Part shown: one piece after another, positions 42,599 through 51,477 of the stretch
Layout of the letters: the number at the start of each line of letters is the position of its first letter
Numbering within the stretch: the first letter of the stretch is position 1
Origin: Streptomyces pyxinicus
GTDB taxonomy: Bacteria > Actinomycetota > Actinomycetes > Streptomycetales > Streptomycetaceae
Direction of reading: 5' to 3'
NCBI RefSeq assembly: GCF_024753135.1
Contig: NZ_JANUGP010000003.1
Coordinates: forward strand, 62,001-126,000
DNA length: 64,000 nucleotides
The notes under the pieces: model-generated
What the model was told of the DNA's origin: nothing
Seen by the model: only the letters and a program-made list of their open reading frames with translations
Databases searched by the model: none
Position numbers and translations under genes: made by a program

Positions 42599-43146
42599 GT
42601 GGCTCGATACGCGGACCAAGGCGTGCTGGAGTGGGTGGAGTCGGGAGGTGGCTCGCTGATCGCCGTCCCGGAGGCGATGCTGCCGTTCTGGGCGGGCGCC
42701 GACACCGAGGACCTCGACACCGACTACGACCGGGCGTGCGAGGCCCCTGGACCGGTCGGCGTCCTGCCGGTCGGTGACAGCGCCGCCCTCGTCCTCGGCG
42801 AGGAACCGGACGCCACGCCGTACCTGCCCGAACACGGCACCTTCGTCCGCCGGTCCGCCGTCGGCTCCGAGGCCGAACTCCTCGCCGCCGTCCCCACCGC
42901 GCCGGCGGAGGCCGAGTGGAATGGAACGAGGAGATCCACTGGACCGTCCCGGGCCCGGTCGACCTCTTCGACTCCGTGCCGCCCGGCGGCGACCCGGCCC
43001 CGGCCGACCGTCTCCGCGTCCCGCTGGCGCCGGGCCGATACGCGGTGTGCGTGGGCCGGGCCGGGTCGTGCCGGGTCCCGAGACGTGGCTCGGGCGGGGC
43101 AGCGGCTTCGGCGGACTGGGGACAGACCCGACTGACCCGCGACTGA
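42599..43146 (+). pseudogene. Imm21-like immunity protein gene, frameshifted
   Basis: From GTG 42599 the frame gives GVLEWVESGGGSLIAVPEAMLPFWAGAD, DYDRACEAPGPVGVLPVGDSAALVLGEEP and YLPEHGTFVRRSA, the pattern of Imm21-type polymorphic-toxin immunity proteins, then degenerates after AEAEWN. The expected continuation (NEEIHWTVPGPVDLF, LAPGRYAVCVG) is in the next frame. The break is a tandem TGGAA duplication at 42917-42926. A second shift near 43075 may separate the end (PETWLG in the third frame). No toxin gene is nearby, so it is an orphan relic. Confidence 0.7.
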
Positions 43147-43264
43147 CCCGCGCCGGGCGCCCCGTCAGCCGCGGGCACCGTCGACGCGGTGGTGACCCGG
43201 GCCTGCCCGGCCGGTCAGCCGTGCACGCGTCGGTGCGGTGGTGACCCGGCCCCCGCCGGCTCGG

Positions 43265-44503
43265 TCAGTCGCGCAGTCCGTCGAACTCGATGTTCAGGTG
43301 CCGTGGGCCGCGCAGTACGGCGTTCTGGCGGTACGGCGGCGGGTCCTCGACCAGCCGTGGGTTCTCCAGCCGCCGGGCCAGCTCGGAGAGGGCGATCTGG
43401 GTCTCCAGCCGGGCCAGCGGCGCGCCGAAGCAGCTGTGGATGCCGCTGCCGAACCCGAGGTGCTGGATGTCCTCGCGGTCCGGGTCGAAGCGCTGCGGGT
43501 CCTTGAACCGCTCCGGGTCCCGGTTGCCGGCCGCCAGGACCAGCCAGATCCGCGAGCCCTTCGGGATGGTGACCCCGCGCACCTCGACGTCGGCGATGCA
43601 GGTGCGTTGCGGCACGAGCTGCACCGGCGGCTCGTAGCGCAGCAGTTCCTCCACGATCCGCACCGACAGGCCCGGGTCCTCCCGCAGCCGGGCCAGCACC
43701 TCGGGGTGGCGCAGCAGCGTCAGCATGCCGTTGGTGATCAGGTTGACCGTCGTCTCGTGCCCGGCGATCAGCAGCAGCACCGAGGTGCTGAGCACCTCCA
43801 TCATCGTCATGGCGCCGTCCGGGCCCTCGCTGTTCACCAGGTCGGACAGCAGGTCGTCGCGCGGCTCCTTGGCCCGCTGCTCGGCCAGTCCGGCCAGATA
43901 CATGCCGAGCTGCATCCGCGCTTCCTGCGCCGACTTCTGGAACTCGCCGCCGGTGTCCTGCCCCGCCGCCGGGTCGAGGCTCGCCACCAGCGGATCGACC
44001 CAGCCGCGGAACTTCGGCTCGTCCTCCCGGGGCACCCCGAGCAGCCGGCAGATCACCGTGACCGGGAAGGGATAGGCGAACTGGTCGACCAGGTCGATCC
44101 GGCGCTCGTCCCCGAAGCCGTCGATCAGCTCCTTGACGGTCTGCCGCATGTCCCCGCGCAGGTTCTCGATCCGCCGCGGCCGGTGCGGCGGCCCGAACGC
44201 GCTGTTGGCGATCCGCCGCAGCCGGTCGTGCTCGGGCGGGTCGAGCCGCAGGAACGACGGCGGCAGCCCGCCCGTCTCGTCCCCGGCCAGCTCGTCGTCC
44301 CCGGCGGCGGCCAGGTTGCGGGCGTCGGAGCTGATCCGCGGATCGTGGAGCAGCGCCTCGATGTCGAAGTACGAGCTGAGGACGTACGGCCCGTCCTCCT
44401 CCTCGTGCAGCACCGGCGCCGCGCGCAGTTCCTCGTAGAGGGGGTACGGGTTCGCGCGGTTGGCGAAGTCGGTGATCCGGCTCAGCAGCGTGGGCTGTGG
44501 CAT
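43265..44503 (-). CDS. Cytochrome P450
   Basis: 412 residues, soluble bacterial length. Markers in order: LRLDPPEHDRLR, I-helix LLIAGHETTVN, ExxR in EELLRYEPP, and the heme loop FGSGIHSCFGAPLAR with the Cys ligand near residue 358. It is followed upstream on the same strand by a ferredoxin reductase and a ferredoxin, a self-contained monooxygenase set. The substrate is unknown. The SLDP, AAGQDTGGEF region is a variable substrate-side segment. Confidence 0.92.
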   Translation of the reverse strand: MPQPTLLSRITDFANRANPYPLYEELRAAPVLHEEEDGPYVLSSYFDIEALLHDPRISSDARNLAAAGDDELAGDETGGLPPSFLRLDPPEHDRLRRIANSAFGPPHRPRRIENLRGDMRQTVKELIDGFGDERRIDLVDQFAYPFPVTVICRLLGVPREDEPKFRGWVDPLVASLDPAAGQDTGGEFQKSAQEARMQLGMYLAGLAEQRAKEPRDDLLSDLVNSEGPDGAMTMMEVLSTSVLLLIAGHETTVNLITNGMLTLLRHPEVLARLREDPGLSVRIVEELLRYEPPVQLVPQRTCIADVEVRGVTIPKGSRIWLVLAAGNRDPERFKDPQRFDPDREDIQHLGFGSGIHSCFGAPLARLETQIALSELARRLENPRLVEDPPPYRQNAVLRGPRHLNIEFDGLRD

Positions 44504-44528
44504 GGCAGTTCCTCGGGGCGTCGGTCGG

Positions 44529-45929
44529 TCAGTGGCGGGCGGGGTGGAAGACCAGTTGCTGGTCGGCCGGCGAGTAACCGCTCATGGTCACCATCGGGCC
44601 GTGGGTCGGCAGCGACGGGTCGGGGAACTGGGCGTCCACCGGCTGCCGGCCCTCGGGGCGCCGGTCCACCGTCGGGTACTCCACCGGGAACGGCGCCCCC
44701 CGCTCGATCTGCCGCTGGTAGAACTCCAGCCACCGCGTGTTGTCGAAGCTGACGGCGGCCACGATCCGGCCCTTGTGCCCGTACACCCCGACGAACCGCC
44801 GCTCGGCCAGGGAACCCTGCGCGATCATGATCTGCTCGCCCATGGGCGGCACCCCGACCGACTTGATGTTCACCTTGAACATCGAGGACCAGAACGCCGG
44901 CATCCACAGGTGCGGCCGGCGGTCGGCGCCGTGGCAGATCATGTTGTGCGCGGCGGTCTCCGCCTGCGCGACGGCGTTGCCCCAGTGCTCCAGCGACAGG
45001 AACTGGTAGCCGAACAGGGCGTGCGGGGAGCGGGCCACGTCACCGGCCACGAACACGTCGTCGGTGACGATGCCCCGGAAGTCGAAGGCCCGGCACCCCG
45101 CGTCGCAGGCGATGCCCCGGGGCCCCGCGCCGAGCCCGGACCCGGCGAGCCAGTCGGTGTTGCGCACCGAGCCCAGCGAGACGACCACCACGTCCGCCTC
45201 GACGGTGCTCTCGTCGGACAGGTGCACGGCCCGCACCCGGCCCGCCTGGTCCCCCTCCAGCGAGGTCACCGTGACCCGGGTGCGCAGGTCCACGCCGTTC
45301 TCGACCGCGAGGTCGGCGGCGACCGCGCCGACCACCCCGCCGAGCGCGCCCACCAGCGGGCCACCGGCCCGCTCCGCCACGGTCACCTCGATGCCCATCT
45401 CCCGGCAGGCCGAGGCGACCTCGGAACCGGCGAACCCGGCACCGATGACGAACACCCGGCGCGGCCCCGCCTTCAGCCGCCGGTACAGGTCGGCCGCGTC
45501 CTCCCGGGTGCGCAGCACACACACCCCGTCCAGCCGGGCCTCGTCCTCCTTCGGCCACGGCCGCGCCCGCACTCCCGTCGCGATGAGCAGCCGGTCGTAC
45601 TCCACCTCGTCGCCGTCGGCCAGCCGTACCCGCTTCGCCGACAGGTCGAGCCCGGTCGCCGGGACCCCCAGCCGCCACTTGGCGTCGATCTCGCGGCGGT
45701 GCGGCAGCTCGGTGTGCAGCGGGGACGCCTTGCCCAGCAGCACGCCCTTCGACAGCGGGGGCCGGTCGTACGGCTCGTACGGCTCGTCCCCGATCATGGT
45801 GAGCGAACCGGTGAAGCCCTCCGCGCGCAGCGTCTCGGCGGCCCGCAGACCGGCCAGCGACGCGCCGACGACGACGATCCGGCCCTCCCGCCGCAACCAG
45901 TCCAGGTGGTCAGCGGGCATCGGAGGCAT
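44529..45929 (-). CDS. FAD/NAD(P)-dependent ferredoxin reductase
   Basis: 466 residues. FAD-binding GRIVVVGASLAGLRAAETLR at ~16-35, PYDRPPLSKGVL, the NAD(P) site RVFVIGAGFAGSEVAS and the second FAD motif DDVFVAGDVARSP. The C-terminal reductase domain (~330-410, HWGNAVAQAETAAHNM) follows, with an extra tail of about 50 residues. It passes electrons to the adjacent ferredoxin for the P450. The ATG at 45929 overlaps the ferredoxin gene by 20 bases; a second ATG at 45920 is possible. Confidence 0.88.
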   Translation of the reverse strand: MPPMPADHLDWLRREGRIVVVGASLAGLRAAETLRAEGFTGSLTMIGDEPYEPYDRPPLSKGVLLGKASPLHTELPHRREIDAKWRLGVPATGLDLSAKRVRLADGDEVEYDRLLIATGVRARPWPKEDEARLDGVCVLRTREDAADLYRRLKAGPRRVFVIGAGFAGSEVASACREMGIEVTVAERAGGPLVGALGGVVGAVAADLAVENGVDLRTRVTVTSLEGDQAGRVRAVHLSDESTVEADVVVVSLGSVRNTDWLAGSGLGAGPRGIACDAGCRAFDFRGIVTDDVFVAGDVARSPHALFGYQFLSLEHWGNAVAQAETAAHNMICHGADRRPHLWMPAFWSSMFKVNIKSVGVPPMGEQIMIAQGSLAERRFVGVYGHKGRIVAAVSFDNTRWLEFYQRQIERGAPFPVEYPTVDRRPEGRQPVDAQFPDPSLPTHGPMVTMSGYSPADQQLVFHPARH

Positions 45930-46164
45930 CCCCGGCGCCCATACCGGCGCTCGCCTCCGCCCCGGCCGCCCCCTCCAGGCCGTCGGCGGTGATCGCCTGC
46001 ACCGGGCACGCGGCGACGGCGCGGGCCAGCCGCTCCCGCTGCTCCTCCCGCGCGCGCGGGTCGTAGATCAGCGACTCCTCGCCGTGCATGGCGAAGACGT
46101 CGGGGGCGAGGAACGCGCACTGCGCGTATCCCTGGCACTTGTTGAGATCGACGACGAGCCTCAT
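45910..46164 (-). CDS. [3Fe-4S]-type ferredoxin
   Basis: 84 residues: MRLVVDLNKCQGYAQCAFLAPDVF has the CxxxxxC spacing of P450-partner ferredoxins, and the third ligand is in AVAACPVQAI. First gene of the three-gene P450 operon. A Gly/Ala-rich C-terminal tail (EGAAGAEASAGMGAG) extends past the fold. Confidence 0.88.
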   Translation of the reverse strand: MRLVVDLNKCQGYAQCAFLAPDVFAMHGEESLIYDPRAREEQRERLARAVAACPVQAITADGLEGAAGAEASAGMGAGDASDAR

Positions 46165-46348
46165 CGACGCTCCGCCCTTTCCGGTGGCCAGGCCCGGAGG
46201 GCGCCGCCCGTGGCGTGCGAGCGTCTCCGGACGGCGGTCTTGTCCCGCACGCCAGCATGGGAGCCGGGCCGGGGGCGCCGCGCGCCGGGCGCGCCGTTCG
46301 GGTGACCGGCTCACCCGGGCCCCGCCGAGGTCAGGCGCCTCGCCGAGG

Positions 46349-47017
46349 TCAGGCCCCGGCCGGCCGGGTGCGGCGGGCCACGGCCAGCATGTAGCCGCTG
46401 AGCACCAGCGACCAGCCGGGGAAGACCAGCTCCGCCCAGGGGACGTTGGAGGACAGGAACAGCAGTGTCAGCGCGGTCAGGAAGCCGAGCACCGTCAGCC
46501 AGCGCGGCAGGACACCGAGCCGGTGCCCGATGACCGACATGGAGCAGACGAAGACGGCCGCCATCCGCATGGCGTACCCGGTCATCAGCGTGTACGCGAA
46601 GTCCCGGCCGAAGCCCCAGGTCTCCGGCACGGGCGCCGCTCCGCCGGAGTGGCCCACGTCGAGTACGGCATCGGCCGCGGCGGCGGCCCCGAACAAGGTC
46701 GCCGTGAACACCAGGCCGCTGCCCAGCAGGACCGTGGCGAGGAACTTGTCCTCGCCCGCGCCGACGTGCGCCCGGACGGCGCCGACGAACCATAGGAAGA
46801 AGATGCCGGCGAACGGCACCAGCGCCAGCGCGGTCCGCAAGGCGTCGCGCTGCCCGGAGTCCGTGAACCACTGCGCCGTGGCGGCGTCCGCGCCTTCCGG
46901 CAGTCCCAGCCGCACCAGCACGATCACGGCGGCCAGCAGCAGGGCGAACACCACCCCGGCCAGCGCGGCGGCCCGCGGCGTCTCCAGCGCCTCCTGCCCC
47001 GGCCCCTTCTCCCGCAT
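46349..47017 (-). CDS. Six-helix membrane protein of unknown function
   Basis: 222 residues, ATG 47017 with GGAGGT upstream. Hydrophobic segments: AALAGVVFALLLAAVIVLV, RTALALVPFAGIFFLWFVGA, LATVLLGSGLVFTATLFGAA, AVFVCSMSVIGHRLGV, LTVLGFLTALTLLFLSS and VFPGWSLVLSGYMLAV. I do not recognise a family with a function; similar proteins in actinobacteria are annotated only as membrane proteins. The stop codon lies inside a tandem 18-bp duplication (46323-46354). Confidence 0.75.
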   Translation of the reverse strand: MREKGPGQEALETPRAAALAGVVFALLLAAVIVLVRLGLPEGADAATAQWFTDSGQRDALRTALALVPFAGIFFLWFVGAVRAHVGAGEDKFLATVLLGSGLVFTATLFGAAAAADAVLDVGHSGGAAPVPETWGFGRDFAYTLMTGYAMRMAAVFVCSMSVIGHRLGVLPRWLTVLGFLTALTLLFLSSNVPWAELVFPGWSLVLSGYMLAVARRTRPAGA

Positions 47018-47164
47018 ACCGGCCACCTCCACCGCTCGGCTCCCGCCCCCAGCTAGCGGTGCGGCGCTCGCGGGCGCCAGCGGAACAGGGCCGTACGGCC
47101 GACAGCCCGCCCGCCGAACCGGCCGCGTCGCCGCGCTCGTGGCCGCCGGAGTACGGCCCTCACA

Positions 47165-47233
47165 GCCGGGAGCCGGGAGCCGGGAGCCGAAGCCGCGAGC
47201 CGCGAGCCGGGAGCCGCGAGCCGCGAGCCGGGA
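47165..47233. repeat. Ten-unit heptamer tandem repeat GCCG(G/C)GA
   Basis: Ten consecutive units: nine are 7 bp (GCCGGGA or GCCGCGA) and one is 6 bp (GCCGAA). It lies in the 278-bp gap between the membrane protein start and the DUF885 gene stop. Length variation between strains would be expected from slippage. Confidence 0.85.
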
Positions 47234-47295
47234 CGCGTCCGTGGCCGCCGGGCCGTGTCCGTCACATCCGGGCGGCCCGCGTCCGTCCCCGCCCG

Positions 47296-48987
47296 TTACA
47301 GCCGGGCCAGCTCGTCCACCAGGTCGTCCAGGCCCAGCGAGCCCTGGGACAGCGCCGCCATGTGCCAGGCCTTCAGGTCGAACGCCTCCCCGTGCCGTGC
47401 CCGCGCCTTCTCCCGGCCCAGCAGCCAGGCCCGCTCGCCGAGTTTGTAGCCGATCGCCTGCCCCGGGATGGTCAGGTAGCGGGTCAGCTCGCTCTCCACG
47501 AAGTCCGCCGGCCGACTGCTGTGCGCGCCGAAGAACTCCTCGGCCAGCTCCGGCGTCCACCGCTCACCGGGATGGAACGGCGAGTCCGCCGGGATCTCCA
47601 GCTCCAGGTGCATGCCGATGTCCATGATCACCCGCACCGCCCGCATCATCTGCCCGTCCAGATAGCCGAGCCGCTCCTCCGGGTCGGTCAGATAGCCCAG
47701 TTCGTCCATCAGCCGCTCCGCGTACAGCGCCCAGCCCTCCGCGTTGGCGCTGACCCCGCCGACCGTGGCCTGGTAGCGCGAGAGGTGCTCTGCCACGTGC
47801 GCCCACTGCGCGAGCTGGAGGTGATGGCCGGGCACCCCCTCGTGGTACCAGGTGGACACGAGGTCGTAGACCGGGAACCGGGTCAGTCCCATCGTCGGCA
47901 GCCAGGTGCGGCCCGGCCGGGAGAAGTCCTCGGTCGGAGCCGTGTAGTACGGCGCCGCCGCACTGCCGGGCGGGGCGATCCGCGACTCCACCTTCCGCAC
48001 CCGCTCGGCCAGTTCGAAGTGCGTGCCGTCCAGGTCCTCGATGGCCTTGTCCATCAGGTCCTGCAACCACACGCGCACCTCCTCCACGCCCTCGATGTGC
48101 CGGCCGTGCTCGTCGAGGTGCGCGAGCGCCACCCACGGGGTCGCGGCGCCGGGCAGGATCTTCTCCGCCTCCCGCCGCATCTCCGCGAGGATCCGGTGGA
48201 ACTCCGCCCAGCCGTACGCGTACGCCTCGTCCAGGTCCAGGTCGGTGCCGTTGAAGTAGCGGGCCCAGCGAGCGTAGCGCTCCCGGCCGACCGTGTTCGG
48301 CGCGCCCTCGGCGGCCGGCGCGTACACGTCCCGCAGCCAGTCCCGCAGTTCCACCACCGCGACGGTCGCCGCACGCGCCGCCGCGTCCAGTTCCGCGCGC
48401 AGCGCCTCCGGGCCGGCGGCGGCGAAGTCCTCGAACCAGCCCCGGCCCGAACCGTCCGTGCCGGCCCACTCGGTGAGCTGCCCGATGAACGTCCCGGTCG
48501 GCCGGGGAGCCGCGAAGAGCTTGCGCTCCAGGCCGAGTCGCAGCGACTCGCGGTAGCCCGCGTACGCGCCGGGCACGGCCCGCAGCCGCTCGGCGATCGC
48601 GGCCCAGTCCTCGTCCGTCTGCGCCGGGGTGACCGTGAAGATCTCCCGCACCGCGTGGCCGGGCGTGGCCATGTTGCCGATCGCGCGCAGGTGCTCGTCC
48701 GCCTCGTGCACGGCGAGTTCCGCCGTCAGCCGCTCCCGCAGCAGCCGCCCGCAGCGCCGCTCGGCGTCGCTGTCCGCGCCGGGCCGCCGCTCCGCCTCGT
48801 CCAGCCGCGCGAGGGTCGTCCGCGCCAGCTCGGCCAGCGCTTCCCGGCCCGCCGGCGAGTAGTCGGGCAGGCGGCTCGAACTCTCCTTCACACCGAGGTA
48901 GGTACCGGTGACCGGGTCGAGGGCGATCAGGTCGTCCACGTACGCGTCGGCGACCTGACGGGGCAGCGGGCTCTGGGTCTCAGACAT
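47296..48987 (-). CDS. DUF885 family putative metallo-hydrolase
   Basis: 563 residues. The DUF885 family is mostly helical with a HExxxxHH-like motif, here STWYHEGVPGHHLQ near residue 370, resembling zinc metallopeptidase/carboxypeptidase ligand loops; a distal acidic partner sits in SANAEGWALYAERLMDELGY. Members are thought to be peptidases but few are characterised. No signal peptide, so cytoplasmic. Start ATG 48987 (MSETQ) has GAGG ahead; an ATG 9 bases upstream lacks one. Confidence 0.82.
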   Translation of the reverse strand: MSETQSPLPRQVADAYVDDLIALDPVTGTYLGVKESSSRLPDYSPAGREALAELARTTLARLDEAERRPGADSDAERRCGRLLRERLTAELAVHEADEHLRAIGNMATPGHAVREIFTVTPAQTDEDWAAIAERLRAVPGAYAGYRESLRLGLERKLFAAPRPTGTFIGQLTEWAGTDGSGRGWFEDFAAAGPEALRAELDAAARAATVAVVELRDWLRDVYAPAAEGAPNTVGRERYARWARYFNGTDLDLDEAYAYGWAEFHRILAEMRREAEKILPGAATPWVALAHLDEHGRHIEGVEEVRVWLQDLMDKAIEDLDGTHFELAERVRKVESRIAPPGSAAAPYYTAPTEDFSRPGRTWLPTMGLTRFPVYDLVSTWYHEGVPGHHLQLAQWAHVAEHLSRYQATVGGVSANAEGWALYAERLMDELGYLTDPEERLGYLDGQMMRAVRVIMDIGMHLELEIPADSPFHPGERWTPELAEEFFGAHSSRPADFVESELTRYLTIPGQAIGYKLGERAWLLGREKARARHGEAFDLKAWHMAALSQGSLGLDDLVDELARL

Positions 48988-49040
48988 GCGGCCCATCCTC
49001 GTACGGAGAGGATCACCGCGTCACCCGGGTAACCGGGGAT

Positions 49041-49526
49041 TCAGCTCTCGGCGTGGCCGGGAGGCAACAGCGGCCCGCACTCCCACTGCTGGAAGATCAA
49101 CCGCGTCTCCACCCGGGTGACCTCCCGCCGCGCCGTGAACTCGTCCAGCACCAGCCGCTGGAGGTCCGCCATGTCCGCGACGGCCACATGCACCAGGTAG
49201 TCGTCCGGCCCGGTCAGATGGAACACCGTGCACGCCTCCGGCAGTGCCCGGATGCGCTCCACGAACGGCCCGACCAACTCCCTGCGGTGCGGACGCACCT
49301 GCACCGACAGCAACGCCTGGAGGCCACGGCCGAGTCTGGCCGGATCGAGTTGCAGCCGGTGCCCCAGGATCACCCCCGAGCGGCGCAGCCGGGCCACCCG
49401 GTCCAGACACGTCGACGGCGCCACCCCCACCTGCGCGGCGAGGTCGCGGTACGTGGTCCGGGCGTCGTTCTGCAACAGCCGCAGAAGATGGAGATCCACC
49501 GGATCCAGTACGACAGATTCGGCCAT
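49041..49526 (-). CDS. Lrp/AsnC-family regulator, divergent from PLP enzyme gene
   Basis: 161 residues with HTH (DLHLLRLLQNDARTTYRDLAAQ, VAPSTCLDRVARLRRSGVI) and RAM domain (QALLSVQVRP, VFHLTGPDDYLVHVAVAD). Its start is only 42 bp from that of the divergent trans-sulfuration gene, so it almost certainly controls it, in the manner of regulators of methionine or cysteine degradation. Confidence 0.88.
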   Translation of the reverse strand: MAESVVLDPVDLHLLRLLQNDARTTYRDLAAQVGVAPSTCLDRVARLRRSGVILGHRLQLDPARLGRGLQALLSVQVRPHRRELVGPFVERIRALPEACTVFHLTGPDDYLVHVAVADMADLQRLVLDEFTARREVTRVETRLIFQQWECGPLLPPGHAES

Positions 49527-49568
49527 ATGCCGAACGTAGCACGGCGTCTCGCTCAGGAGAACCGTTCG

Positions 49569-50813
49569 ATGTTCACCCTTCCGCGCATGGACACAGCGAG
49601 CACCGGTGCCTACGGCGACGTACGCACCGCACCGAGAGCCCTGGCCACCGAGGCCGTGCACGCCGGCCGCGACGACCTCGCCGGCCAGGGCCTGCACGCC
49701 CCGCCGATCGACCTGTCCACCACCTACCCCTCCTACGACAGCCGCGCCGAGGCCGCCCGCATCGACGCCTTCGCCGGCGACGGCGCCGACCCGGTCGGCC
49801 CGCCCGTCTACGGCCGCCTCGGCAACCCGACCGTCGCCCGCTTCGAAACCGCCCTGGCCCGCCTGGAGGGCACCGAGTCGGCGGTCGCCTTCGCCAGCGG
49901 CATGGCCGCCCTCAGCGCCGTCCTGCTCGCCCGCTCCGCCATGGGCCTGCGCCACGTCGTCGCGGTACGGCCGCTGTACGGATGCAGCGACCACCTGCTG
50001 ACCGCCGGGCTCCTCGGCACCGAGGTCACCTGGACCGACCCGGCCGGCATCACCGACGCGCTGCGTCCGGACACCGGCCTGGTGATGGTGGAGTCCCCGG
50101 CCAATCCGACCCTCGCCGAACTGGACCTGCGCGCCGTCGCGCACGCCTGCGGTTCCGTGCCGCTGCTCGCCGACAACACCTTCGCCACCCCGGTGCTGCA
50201 ACGCCCGGCCGAGCAGGGCGCCCGGCTGGTGCTGCACAGCGCCACCAAGTACCTCGGCGGCCACGGGGACGTACTGGCCGGCGTGGTGGCGTGCGACGAG
50301 GAACTGGCGGGGCGGCTGCGGCAGATCCGGTTCGCCACCGGCGGTGTCCTGCACCCGCTGGCCGGCTACCTGCTGCTGCGCGGCCTGTCCACGCTCCCGG
50401 TGCGGGTCCGGGCCGCCTCCGCGAACGCCGCCGAACTGGCCCGCCGGCTCGGCGCCGACCCGCGCGTGGCCCGGGTGTGCTATCCCCGGCTCGGCGGCGC
50501 GATGATCGCCTTCGAGGTGTACGGCGACCCCCACGAGGTCATCTCCCGGGTACGGCTCGTCACCCCAGCGGTCAGCCTGGGCAGCGTCGACACCCTCATC
50601 CAGCACCCGGCGTCCATCAGCCACCGCATCGTCGACGCCGACGACCGCCGCGGTTCCGGCGTCAGCGACAAACTCCTCCGCCTCTCGGTCGGCCTGGAGG
50701 ACGCCGACGACCTGTGGGCCGACCTGGACCAGGCCCTCGGGGGCTCCCCGGGACACCCGGCCGGGATGGAGGGGACGAGGGCGAACGCCGTCACGGCGAG
50801 CCGGAGCCACTGA
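49569..50813 (+). CDS. Trans-sulfuration PLP enzyme (methionine gamma-lyase/cystathionine lyase-like)
   Basis: 414 residues, ATG 49569 after AGGAGA. Cys/Met metabolism family: PPIDLSTTYPSYD, YGRLGNPTVARFETALARLEG, the PLP lysine in VLHSATKYLGGHGDV, and a C-terminal DTLIQHPASISH. The usual YG...P tyrosine region is VRPLYGCSDH. Reaction may be cystathionine gamma-lyase or synthase or methionine gamma-lyase; the residues visible do not separate these. The Lrp-type regulator next to it fits a degradative enzyme induced by its amino acid substrate. Confidence 0.85.
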   Translation: MFTLPRMDTASTGAYGDVRTAPRALATEAVHAGRDDLAGQGLHAPPIDLSTTYPSYDSRAEAARIDAFAGDGADPVGPPVYGRLGNPTVARFETALARLEGTESAVAFASGMAALSAVLLARSAMGLRHVVAVRPLYGCSDHLLTAGLLGTEVTWTDPAGITDALRPDTGLVMVESPANPTLAELDLRAVAHACGSVPLLADNTFATPVLQRPAEQGARLVLHSATKYLGGHGDVLAGVVACDEELAGRLRQIRFATGGVLHPLAGYLLLRGLSTLPVRVRAASANAAELARRLGADPRVARVCYPRLGGAMIAFEVYGDPHEVISRVRLVTPAVSLGSVDTLIQHPASISHRIVDADDRRGSGVSDKLLRLSVGLEDADDLWADLDQALGGSPGHPAGMEGTRANAVTASRSH

Positions 50814-51477
50814 GGTCCGGGCGGCCGCGACCGGGGCGCAGATCGGGCAAGGTGATGCTGGGCACTGTCGCGGGGGAGCGCGGGGCGGACGGCTGCGGCC
50901 TGACGGCCGAGGGGCCGGGCCGGGGCATCGCCGATCATGCGCGGGGATCATGTGCGGCGGTGCCGCGCGTGGTCGGGGCACGGCTGGGGTCCAGCGCCGA
51001 CATGGGGACGGCCGGCAGGGGCGGCCGTGTGCGGCCGGCCGGGCGCGGGCGCCGCTGATCAGGTGCGGCGGTGCCGCGCACACCTCGGGGCGCGCCTGGG
51101 GGACCGGGGCCGGCAAGAGCAGCGGTGCGCGGAGCGGTCGCGTGCCGCTGCCGCGACCGCCGGGTTCTCTCGACGCGCCCGAACGCCAGACCGGCACTCG
51201 ATCCCACCGAGTGGGGCGGCATCCCACCCCGACCTCGCCCACGTTCACCCAGCCGGTCGGCCAGTCGTTCACGGCCGCGTCATCGGAACGCGCAGCGCGG
51301 CCGGCACCCCACCGCCGGGTTCCGGGTGACGTGACCGGCCGTCCGGCGCATCCCGGCGGTCGCGGGGATCGATGTCCGGCGCACCCGGCTACGACAGGGG
51401 CCGACATACCTGGTGAGGGGGCACCGGGACGGCGGGTCGGGGGTGTGCTGGGGCACCCCCTGCCCGTGGTGGGCCGG
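50814..51477. other. 664-bp intergenic region with a repeated hairpin
   Basis: No supported gene. Two 22-bp copies of an ATCA(T/G)GTGCGGCGGTGCCG-type element, at 50947-50968 and 51058-51079, differ at one base. Each contains GCGGC-GGT-GCCGC, which can fold into a hairpin. They lie between the trans-sulfuration gene and the convergent ACT-GNAT gene, so they could end transcription, but duplicates are unusual. Open frames here are Arg/Gly/Pro-rich shadows. Confidence 0.5.

Noticed and set aside
42573..43264. Toxin partner for the Imm21-like relic
   Set aside because: No frame in this stretch gives a plausible toxin and the neighbours are unrelated metabolic genes.
47165..47233. CRISPR array
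   Set aside because: Units are 7 bp with no spacers, a simple tandem repeat.
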